A DNA stretch of 26,510 bases from Chlamydomonas sphaeroides (taxonomy: Eukaryota > Chlorophyta > Chlorophyceae > Chlamydomonadales > Chlamydomonadaceae), in assembly GCA_001662425.1 (NCBI GenBank), contig BDDC01001421.1, positions 1-26,510 of the forward strand. Reading direction: 5' to 3'. Both the position numbers and the translations under genes were made by a program. This document shows, one piece after another, positions 1 through 9,050 of this stretch. How positions within the stretch are numbered: the first letter of the stretch is position 1; each line of letters begins with the position of its first letter. The notes under the pieces were generated by a model. It saw only the letters and a list, made by a program, of their open reading frames with translations, was not told where the DNA came from and ran no database searches.

Positions 1-281
1 TACACCGACAACATCTACCAACGTCTTCACACATCCGTATGCGGGTTGGGACGGGCCGGGATGTTAAATTTACTTATATATGGCGGCGCTTGGGCTTCGC
101 TCCCGCACTGGTGCATCGCTCTTGGCCGCATCCCTGCCTGCCTGTCGCACGGCTAATATGCCAATCCCCCAGGGCGTTGTGTGTCGGGCTATGTTGATTA
201 TTACGAACACACACTGTTCTACCAAACATTTGGACACGCGCATGCGGTACCCGGCCGCCCGCCTCAACCGCCTGGCCGCAC
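1..281. other. Presumed intron 3 of glutathione reductase, no exon seen
   Basis: The GTGCGG donor at 281 on the minus strand follows the Lys codon that ends GR exon 3. No block resembling the next conserved GR segment (about 20 residues before the NAD domain) is visible down to position 1. The stretch contains an AT-rich patch at about 63-82 with TATATAA on the minus strand, in contrast to its GC-rich surroundings. It may be a long intron, or the gene may be broken here; the window cannot settle this. Confidence 0.4.
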
Positions 282-1076
282 CTTGAGGCTCATGAGGCTG
301 GCCCAGTGGTGCGCGGGGCCGCCCTCGCCCGCGCCTAGAGCCCAGCCGAAGCCGACCGCGTCGCTGAACTCCTCCGCAAAGGCCGCCCCGTAGACCAGCA
401 GCTTCTTGGGCACACAGCCGCGGATGACGCAGCTGGGTGGCGTGTGGGGTGGGGCGGAGGGCGTATCGTGGGGCTGGGACGGGGGAATATGGAAGCGTTG
501 TGCCGTGGGACATGGTGGGGGGAAAATGGCGCAGGAGGGCGGGGCGGGGCGGCGCGGCGTGTGAGGGGATGGTGGGCGTATGAAGGGAGGAAGGCAGGGG
601 TCCATGGGAAGACCGCTGGCGGGTGGTTCCACGCCCCTCCTTGCCCTCTTTTGCTTTCCCAGCCAAGCCGCAACCCTCCTCTCCTGTGCCCCACAGCATC
701 GGCATGCGCCCTGGCCCAACGCACGTGCCGCCGGCGCCGCCGACGGTGTCGGAGGCTACGAAGCCAAACGGCAGCTCCACGCACGCCACCTGGCGGGGGG
801 AGGGAGGGGCAGGCGCATGTTGGCTGCCAGGCACTGACGGCAAGGGGCTAGACACGACACGACAGGCAGGCGCAAGCAGACGGCCAGCGTACCCGACCGC
901 GAACCCCACAGCCGGCCCTGACCCCCTTGGCTGGCGGCGTTTGCCTGCGTGCCCAGCGAAGCCACCGCCTGACCGACCTTAGCATTGTACAGCTGCGCCG
1001 CGAAGCGGCTTGCACGCACGCCCCCCGACCCCGCGCCGATGGTCACGAGGTCAAACTCCTCAACCTCGCTGGCCAT
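282..1076 (-). CDS. GOR: Glutathione reductase, first three exons (gene runs off the left edge)
   Basis: This is the N-terminal part of NADPH-dependent glutathione reductase, the flavoenzyme that reduces oxidised glutathione. The exons are 978-1076, 725-789 and 282-432. They join in frame (the second intron splits a Thr codon) and give 105 codons. Visible motifs are the FAD-binding GAGSGG near residues 15-20, the plant-type ELPFGF block, and GGTCVIRGCVPKK, which carries the redox-active cysteine pair at about residues 56 and 61. These are followed by the family's FGW and HxW positions. The model starts at the ATG at 1076, with an in-frame TAA three codons upstream, so no transit peptide is visible in this exon. 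However, a CAG two bases before the ATG could be a splice acceptor from an earlier exon. The NADPH and dimerisation domains are not in the window. The family call is firm; cytosolic versus organellar location is open. Confidence 0.9.
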
Positions 1077-3185
1077 GACTGCTTAAATGCACTGAGCACG
1101 ATGCAAGTTATGGACTAGGTGTTGGCCAGTAGGATTGACAGGGTGGTTGACGAGGGTTTCAAGTGCACAGTATGTAGTGAGGCAATACGCTATTATGGTC
1201 AAAGAACTGGGAAGTATGAACACAGTGGCATTGTCGGTCAGCTTCTTGCAAAGGTTCGCATGAAGGTCCGTAAACCTTGCTAACTTTGCTGCTCACACGT
1301 GTCAAGCACCCCGCAACATGCCAATATGCTGCACTGATTGTACCCTTCATCACTGCTTACCTTGCCTTTCATCGGCTCTAAAGCGACTGAACGCAAGGAT
1401 CTGGCGGGAGTCTGCGGTTTGGTCACGCGTAGCCATCACAGCACTGGCGCTACGTGAAAGGTACAGCACCTGCATGGTGGCATTGGCAGCTACACTTGTC
1501 CTTGTCAGCGTTCTTGATTGATGTCTGTCTGGAACCCGCGGCACCAGCCTTCAGCGAGCAGCTAAGCTACACTGCAGCGGACCATGCGGCTTACAATACT
1601 CAGATACAGGATGGTTGTCTCCCGCGGCATGTGGCGCTCCGCGGTCCTGCCGATGGGAATGGTCCACACAGCAGCTCTGCCCGGCTGTCCCGCAGCTCCG
1701 CCCATCCTACCGGCGGCACCCCATGGCGGCACCCTGTGGACAAGTAGCAGACATGAGGTCCCAGGGGCCCGCCGTAGGGCAGGGGCAGCTGGCTGCTGGG
1801 AGCCGGCCTGCACCTGAGCCCCCGAGGTCGCTGTCATTGAGCCTAGCGCGACCTGCCTTGGGGCCCGGTGGTCTGCTGCGCCTTGGCGCCGGATACCGTG
1901 CTACCTTCCGTGTTGACGGTCTTTCGTTTTTGGCTTACATGAGCTAGAAGCTCCTCCGCCTGAGCCACGTCCTGACCGCCACCCCTGCCTCTCCTCCTCC
2001 GTCCTGCTCCCCATTCCTGACTCTGGGCGCGCCATTGTCAGGCTGGTAGATAGCTGCATGCCCCGCGACTTCTATGGTGGGGACGCACCCCGGAGCACGG
2101 GTACGGGTGATGCTGCGCAGCGCCTGCTACTCCAGTACGGTACGCAGGCCACCGCCCGGCGGTTATCACTGCCTCCATCACTTCGGGCAGCGCTTCCCCA
2201 GCTCCAGGGCCCCGGCGCTGCTTCCGGCATTCATGGTGTGCGGAAGAGCACGGGACAGGAGATGGCCGCGGCCAGGAGCCGAGCAAGTCTGTCGTGGAGG
2301 CAAGACCAAGCATGCTTGACACGAACTGGGTAATGCACGCCCGCATCACCATCCGCGGCGCCGCAGCCTCGCGGTGGCAGCCTGGCCCGCACGGACGCCG
2401 CGGCCACGGCCGCGGCTGCTGCCGACTCATTTCGCAGCTGCACGGGTGTGGAGCCGCCACCGGCAAGGGGTGGATGCTGCAGCCTCCACCGCACCACAAT
2501 GCTTGGCACACGTTGACGCGTCGTATGTAATATGCCTATGTGCCAGCTGGCGAGGACCGCGGGCTGCAGATGGATGGCTGGATGGCAGCGCGGCTGCATC
2601 CGTGGCATCCTCCGGCCGCTGCAGCAACGAACCCGCCAATGTCGAGGAGCGACTGCTGCAGGCAGCGTGGAGCGCATTCACCAAACGGATCCCGCGCACG
2701 CGCAGGGCCGTCGGCGCCGCGCTCAACCAAGACTCGCTAATAAAGCTGCGCATCCTACGGCTCGTCGCCACCCTGGCCTGTTGGGCTTACTCAAAGCTAC
2801 TCGCAGCAAGGGCGCACCTCCACGACATACGCGTATTGTCTTGCATTACAACTATTGCCACGGAGCAGGCGCTGTGTTTGCGCCCTTGCCGCATCCAATA
2901 CCCTAGAACGGCCCTTACCGGCACCTGCCCGTGCCGACCCCGCAGCATACCTTATGAAATCCCGACCCTAACCTCAAAGCCCCTATCAAAATATGATGCA
3001 CTTTCCATGTGTCCAGCGCTACGAGCCACACACCACACGCCCATCAGGCTCTGTACAGCATTCAACACCGACATGCCGCCAGGGCATCCATCCTGACCCA
3101 CAATGCATGGCAACGTGTCGTTAGCCAGCCTGTCATCCTACTCGCCGTTGTACATCCCCCATCCGTCAGGCAGTTCGAAGCTAAG
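1077..3185. other. Intergenic region without a supportable gene
   Basis: This interval separates the 5' end of glutathione reductase from the 3' end of the BTB gene. Part of it must hold the GR promoter and the BTB 3' UTR. About 1140-1560 is noticeably less GC-rich than the rest. Several open frames exist, the longest being 240 codons at 2374-3096 on the plus strand. None shows a recognisable domain, consistent codon use or partner exons, so I treat them as chance ORFs. No tRNA cloverleaf or transposase motif was recognised by eye. Confidence 0.5.
2846..2850 (-). terminator. Possible polyadenylation signal TGTAA of the BTB gene
   Basis: TGTAA is the usual poly(A) signal of chlorophycean algae. 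A copy lies on the minus strand about 335 bases after the BTB stop codon, a plausible 3' UTR length. Five bases occur often by chance, so support is weak. Confidence 0.25.
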
Positions 3186-4966
3186 CTAAGCCCTGGCCAG
3201 CTCCTCAATCAGCTCCGCTGCCAGCTCGGGGCAGGCCGCCACCAACCCCTTGAGCGCTCCCATGTCCGCCTGCTTGCGGCACGCCAGGAAGTGCGCCGTG
3301 AGCGGCGGCAGCAGCGCCGCCAGCGCGTGCCGCTGCGCCCACGCCAGGTCCGACACCACGCTCGCGGGCATCACGGCCGCCAGCAGCCGCTCCTGCAGCG
3401 GACCGGTCAAGGTCGGTGGCAGCTCCAGGCGCGCCGCCAGCGCCACCACCGGCCGCAGCAGATCCGGCGGCGCATCAGGCAGCTGGTATGGTGCACTGCC
3501 TGCCGCCGCGCTGCCGTACATGCAATCCAGAAGCCAGGCGAAGGCGTCCGGGTCGGCGTCGGGCAAGGAAGCGTCGACGGCGCCGCTGACCGCAGCAGAG
3601 GCCCACGCCAGCGGCGCCCCGAAGTAGCCGGACTGAGCCGCCAGCAGCGAGCGGTGTGGAGCGAACACCCGGGCGCCGGCGCTGGCGCCCACGCGGACGC
3701 GCAGCAGGAGGCTGCCGCTGGCGCCGCTGCCTCCCGACGCCTCAGCCGCCTCACCCGGCGCGAGTGTCAGTAGCTCGCTCAGCCGCGCTCGGTTGAGCCA
3801 GCTGGCTGCCAGCTCGGGCGGTGTCGTCGGCCCCATGCCGAGCTCGGCGCCGGGGCCCGTCTTGCCGTTGCGCGGCGCCCCAGTTTGCAGGCGGCTGATT
3901 AACACAAGGGAGTTGGTGGGAGGGCTGCAAGCCACCGCCTGGCCGCCGGGAAGCGCGGTCAGGCCCGGCAGCAGGGTCGGCGGCAGCCTCTGCAGCGCCG
4001 TGCTCACGTTGCCGGTGGTCGTGTCCACGCGGCGCAGGCGGCTGCCGTCCGCAACCACCACCCCGCCGCCGCTGGTTGCCAGGAGGGCTGCAGGGACGCG
4101 CTGCCGCCCTCGCCACCGTCCGGCCGCACATGGCAAATCGCGGTGCGGCTGGCGGCCACCAGCGCAGCGGCGGCTGCGTCGTAGGCGAGGGCCCGCCAGC
4201 AGTCGCCGGTCGGGGACGCAGCCCCAATCAGCGTTGAGACCGTGCCCGTGCGGGCATGGAGGCGGCGGGCGTGGTGGGTGCCTGCGATGTAGACGCTGCC
4301 CTTGCCGTCGGGCGCCATCGCATGAATGCTGCCAAAGCGCGCCGCAGCGCCGACGCCTTCCACGTGGCCTCTCTCATCCTGGCTGCCGGCGACCAGGCTG
4401 ACGGCGCCGCTGGGGTCGAGGCGCAGCACCGCGGCGCCCTGGGCGAAGAAGATGGACCCCGTGACGGGCTCGTACACGGGGAACCTCGGGTCGTGAAGCG
4501 GCAGGCCGCTCAGCGCCAGCGGCTTGCCCAGGCTCGCGCCGTCAGCCGCCAGCGGCCGCACAGTGCACGAGCCTGAGCCCTCATCCAAGAAGACCAGAGT
4601 CTGGGGGCTGCCGTCCTCAGGCTCCGGCCGGACCACGACGCCGCACGGCGACGCAGGCAGGCCGAGGCAGTGATACCGCAAACCTGCGCCCGGCGGTCCA
4701 CTGCGCTCCGGGCCAGGCCCCGTGGCCGCACAGGCAAGGGCGGCGCTGCGGGGCCGCGGCGCCGGCGGCCGGCCGGCCGTGGAAGGCACGGCGCTCGGTG
4801 TCGGCGCTGGGACCGCGCCGCCGGCCGCGACCCGCCGCGCGGCCGGCCTGGGCAGCCCGCAGCCGCGCCGCGCGTGGCTGCGGGCCGGGAGCAGCGCGGC
4901 TGCGTTGGGGTGTGCGGTTGCAAGGCGAGGGGCGCCCAGAGTGGCGCGACACTGCAGGGCCAACAT
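3186..4966 (-). CDS. NHL-like repeat and BTB/POZ domain protein, with a frame break near 4100
   Basis: The likely role is an adaptor protein, since BTB domains commonly recruit substrates to Cullin-3 ubiquitin ligases. The specific function is unknown. The first ATG is at 4966 and the stop TAG at 3186-3188, giving about 593 residues if read through. After an Ala/Arg-rich N-terminus there are propeller-like blades: a GSVYIAG...RRLHARTGTVSTLIG block, then GGGVVVADGSRLRRVD...TGNVSTAL. Next comes a BTB core (VRVGASAGARVFAPHRSLLA, then YFGAPL and DPDAFAWLLDCMYG) and a helical BACK-like tail ending in IEELARA. The first and second blades lie in different frames. The switch falls between about 4082 and 4136, as if one base were missing, or as if a 29-base intron (4088-4116, GTGGCG to CTGCAG) were removed. 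The N-terminus resembles an organelle transit peptide, which would be odd for a BTB protein. The domain call is fairly sure; the start and the junction are not. Confidence 0.72.
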
Positions 4967-6091
4967 TGCGCGTCTGCCAAATAAAACTGGAGGGACCGAG
5001 TAGGAAAGAAAGGCCGCGGCTAGATGTTGTAAGTGAGCAAGCGAGTGGTCCAAGTGCAGATGTTGTCTCGAATGCTACGTGCGATGGAGGCAGTGTCCCG
5101 TCACCGTGGCCCGTGGGCCCCCCGGCATGCCGCCTTCGTCAGCTTCCTCGGCCGGTGGGCAGATCCGGTGGCACTTCTTAAATAGCTGCAGGAGGGCAGG
5201 GCGTAGAACTGGGAGAGGTACAACGGGACAGGAAGCGAGCATCGGCATAGCAAAGGGGGTTGAAGGTGTGACATGACCGAACCCGCCACATTTACAAGAC
5301 CCACCCGCCGCAACTGCGCCTTCACGCCTTTTCCGGGATGGTGCGGAGATGATAGGAACCCGAGTGGTGCCGCAGAGGCCCGCGTCTACGGCAGCGACCA
5401 CGTGGCACACGTGCAGCGGCGTGGGGCCGAGTGCGGGGGGGCGCACCGGGTTACGCCGCCGCTGCAATTGTGCGAGGCGCTGGCAGCTGGGTGGGGCCCT
5501 GGGCCCCGGGGCTGCGCCTCCTGGGTCCGTGTCTGGGGCCGCGCAGCCGGTAGATGCCGCCGCTGCAACAGTGATACGGCGCGCGGCGTCGGCTGCCGAG
5601 GTGGCGCGGAGGTGGACCGGCACCCGGACGAGGCGGGAGGGGCCGCTGGGGAAGTGTGGGGCTTCAGGTCCAGGGAGCAGGTCCGCGGCAGGGGCTGGCG
5701 CAGGGCGGCGCGACCGGCCCCGGCAAGGCAGTGCCACTGCTGTCGCCGACCGTGCGTCGGGGCTGGCGCTGCGGCCGCGGGCGGAGCTACGACGAAGCGG
5801 AGAGGTTGGCGGTGCTTGCGTGCTTGTCGCTTGGGCGGACATGCGCCGGCTAGGCTGCGCCGTGTGGCTGCCATCGTGGGGGCGCGTCGATGTGCCAAGC
5901 GCTGCGCGATGGGCCGGCCAGCTTAGTGCGGCTGCCTTACGTCTTCTGGGGTACTGGTTGACATCCCTTGCGGTTGTGCACGGGCCGATGCGTCAGGCCC
6001 CCCATTGATTGATACACGTCGATGCCAGTGTTGCCAGACGCGACTTTGGGGCGGCGCTGGAACGGGCGCTGTGGTTAAGGCAACACCTCAT

Positions 6092-6127
6092 CCCTAGCAC
6101 CCCTAGCACACCTAGCACCCCTAGCAG
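6092..6127. repeat. 9-bp tandem repeat, four units
   Basis: Four head-to-tail units of CCCTAGCAC lie in the gene-poor interval. The first two are perfect, the third begins with A and the last ends in G. The element looks like a simple minisatellite. Confidence 0.9.
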
Positions 6128-6294
6128 CCATCCGCATGCACCTCTTTGCCAGCCAACTGCGACCCGGCCGCCCAGTACCGGTAAGAGCCTTGCTGCCTTG
6201 GCAGGTGCTTCGGCCGTCGTCAGCGTTGTACACACGGTGCCGGTCGCCGCGTCCGAGCTGCGTCGCAGGCGGCCGCCAGTACTTCCACGCTAGT

Positions 6295-6355
6295 CCGCAA
6301 GGTACAAGGCGGCTGCCGTCCGCAACCCACACCCCGCCACCGGCACTTTGCCAGC
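6295..6355 (-). pseudogene. Fragment copy of the BTB/NHL gene
   Basis: On the minus strand this segment reads GGGVWVADGSRL, almost the same as GGGVVVADGSRL in the BTB gene at about 4035-4085. The DNA shares an unbroken run of about 20 bases (GGTTGCGGACGGCAGCCGCC), plus flanking matches including CTGGCAA upstream. Similarity fades on both sides, and I found no BTB domain or further blade next to it. It is best read as a decayed partial duplicate, not a second gene. Confidence 0.6.
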
Positions 6356-7269
6356 AGCCAACCAGCGGCACGCAGGATGCCGTGGGGCGCATACCGTATG
6401 CAGGTGTTTTGTTACAACCACAGAGCCAACCGGAATGGGAGAAGTGGGCGCATGTGCCGCAGCGCGAGCTGCCCCAGCGCACACGCGCCAAAGAATAACC
6501 GACCGCGTTCGTTCGCTGCTCGCCGCGGCAGCTACCAGCCCCAAGCAGCGGTCAACGGGCGGTCAACGATGCGTCACAATGAATGACAGCGGCGGACGCG
6601 ACAATCAACGATGGATGCATCCCCGCTGCCCGAGCGCGACACGAGCCGTGCAGGCCAAGGAAACCACCTCCAGCGCATAGCGCGCTGCTTTGCGTGCCCA
6701 GCACCGCCCGCTACGCCTGCATGTGTGAGTATGCATTCTCCGCCGCAGCCGGCACACCCACCTACGGCACACCCACCGCCAGCCCCAGCACACGCCGCAA
6801 CCGATACCCCCGCACGGCCGCAGCCGCCCTGGCGCCGCACGCAGCCGCCAGGCCGCCGCACTCCGCCGGCCGAGTCGGGGCACAAGCAGCCCACACGCCG
6901 TGCCAATACCCCCCAAGGTCCTAGTCCTGTTGTACCAAGCTGCCCTTGCCGTCCCCTGGGCGGCAGCCCGCCGCCTGGCGCTGCTGCCGACGGCAGCGCC
7001 GCAATGACGGCGCTGAGGCCCCCCATGTTCCTATTGTCTCAGCCTGAGCCGCAACACGTACGGCATCCCACATCCACGCCGCGCCTCCGCGCACTGGCGA
7101 GCGCTGCCGCCGCCCACCCACCGCTGCCGCCCTCGCCGCACCCCCGCAGTCCCCGTCTAGTATAGGTATGTACAGAGCGACGGTAGACCCAGCGGGTCGT
7201 TCCCTGCACAGCAACCTGCCACCCACCGACTCACACGCGACGCCGACACAGCCGCCAGACATGCCCCAG

Positions 7270-7345
7270 CATGGTGCTAGCGACCCAACATGGCCCTAGC
7301 GACCCAACACGGCCCTAGCGACCCAACATGGCCCTAGCGACCCAA
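7270..7345. repeat. 19-bp tandem repeat, four units
   Basis: There are four consecutive 19-base units of the form CATGGCCCTAGCGACCCAA. The third has CAC for CAT and the first has TG for CC. There is no spacing between units, so this is a minisatellite and not a CRISPR. The core CCCTAGC is shared with the 9-bp repeat at 6092. Confidence 0.95.
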
Positions 7346-8157
7346 CACGCCTGCGCACCTTTCTAAGTACACACATGCAAACGCGGGCGCGCACGCGCAG
7401 GCAGCAACCTCGGGGCCAGCCCGGCAGGCCCACGGCAAGGGAAGCAACACACACAGACATCGCCATGCCCGCGCACACACACACACGCGCACTCCCGCGG
7501 GCACAGCGGCGCCGCCTCTCGGCGAGGGACAACGTCACGGCATGCTGCGAGGCCACGGCCGCAGCCTCGCCCACGCCGCGCCGGCTCTGTACTTGAGGAA
7601 TCTGCACACGCGGTTATGTACACGGCACGACGCGCCGCGCCAACGCCAGCAAGACACGGGTACAAACCAGCCAGTCGCCAAGCCCAGCTCGCTCCTGCAG
7701 CACGCCGCCGCGGCCTGTGCCGCCGCGGCGCTCAGATGCATGCACGGGGAGCCACCCCCCCCCACAAGTGTTGTTCATGCCAGTAAACAGCAAGCCCAGC
7801 ATAACCAGGGCAGCAACGCCAAACGCTACAGCCGGAGCCAGGCCGAGGAGCTGCCGAGCAGTCCGGATACTACTAATAGAGCGCCAACCGACGGTGGCTC
7901 ACACGATTGGCTTTGGCCCGCGCCGGCGGCGCCTTCGGCGCGCCCGAGGCGCAACAGCACCCGACCGCGCCATTCGGCTTCCGCGGCCGGGCCTAGGCCA
8001 ATCAAACCTATCCACATCAGGCATTCCTCCCTAGTCCCCGGCGTCACGGGCGTACGGCAGCAAGCCCATGCGCGCCGACGTACCGCGCCGTGACGCCGGG
8101 CCAAACATGCAGGCAGCAGCCATTGCGTACCGTAGCTAGCGCGCATGGGGTGACTTC

Positions 8158-8191
8158 GTGTCTCGCAGACGGGTGTGTCTCGCAGACGGGT
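8158..8191. repeat. 17-bp perfect tandem duplication
   Basis: The unit GTGTCTCGCAGACGGGT occurs twice with no gap in the region downstream of the RWP-RK gene. It has no visible function. Confidence 0.95.
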
Positions 8192-9050
8192 AGTGCGCTT
8201 GCTGTGTTCGCAGGCGCGTTTAGGAAAAAAGAATAGGAGCGCCGGAGGCGGCGGCGGGGCGCAGAACGCGGCGCGCGCGCACGCGGCGGGCAGCGGGGAC
8301 CGGCAGCCAGCCGACCGCCCTCGCGCTGCCGCGCAGCTGCGCGAACGCCCGCGTGTCCCCCCGCCAGCCGGCCGGTTCCTTTATGCTTGCCTCCGGTAAT
8401 GAGTGAGCAGTTGTAACCCACGCGCAGCAGCCATGACAGCGGCCCGCCAGGCTCGTGGACCCCCGCCGGAGTGGCCCTTCCAAGGGCCACTCGCGGGCCC
8501 ACTGGCGACCTCACCCACCGCCAAACGAATGAATAGTGAAAGACCCCCACCTTGCAGACCGGACCTCTGTACGCCAGCCGCCAAGACCAACCACGTAGGA
8601 CGGAGGCAAAGACGGCCGCACCGGTGCTAGCTCACATCGCGAGATGCCTGGCCGCCCTGGGGAAGCCTCCCTCGCGCCCGGCACCGGCCCCGCCCCAGCG
8701 GACGTTGGCCCGACACCACCCACGCCACGCATTTCACGCCATGCAAGCGGCCGCTCACGCGAGGGGCCGGGCACACCGGCCCGGGACGCGCCGCCCGCTG
8801 CTCGCACTGCCGGACACGAACACGAGCACATTACGCCGCCCGCGACGCCAACCGCCAACCGACAACCGCTATGCATCATAGCCGTACGGTCTCACGCAGC
8901 GCCGTTGACAGAGGCCAGCAGCCCAATCCGAGCGCCGCCGCACCGCCGCCCACGGGCCATGACCGCCGCCGCCGCCCACGAACCACACCGGGGCTGGCCC
9001 AGGCGGCGTCGTCCGGCGGCGCCGCCAGGGGCCCTTACCCAGCGGCGCCG

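Larger units (their letters stand above)
4967..9050. other. Gene-poor interval of about 4 kb with repeats and a BTB-gene fragment
   Basis: This interval separates the 5' end of the BTB gene from the 3' end of the RWP-RK gene, both on the minus strand. It should hold the BTB promoter and the RWP-RK 3' UTR. Long open frames occur on both strands at about 5075-6008 because of high GC, but none has a recognisable domain or splice partners. 6611-7165 is a Pro/Thr-rich low-complexity frame on the plus strand. The solid elements are a short copy of the BTB gene at about 6295-6355 and tandem repeats at 6092, 7270 and 8158, listed separately. Confidence 0.5.

Noticed and set aside
2374..3096. 240-codon open frame on the plus strand
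   Set aside because: There is no recognisable domain, the composition is mixed, and no neighbouring exon fits.
5075..6008. Overlapping long open frames on both strands
   Set aside because: They lie in GC-rich DNA with few stops. A weak GPTPLHVC string hinted at an ankyrin repeat, but no second repeat or framework follows.
6611..7165. Pro/Thr-rich frame resembling a cell-wall hydroxyproline protein
   Set aside because: It has no signal peptide, no regular SPPPP units and no splice partners. Low-complexity GC-rich DNA explains it.
7270..7345. CRISPR-like direct repeats
   Set aside because: The units abut with no spacers, in a eukaryotic setting; it is a minisatellite.
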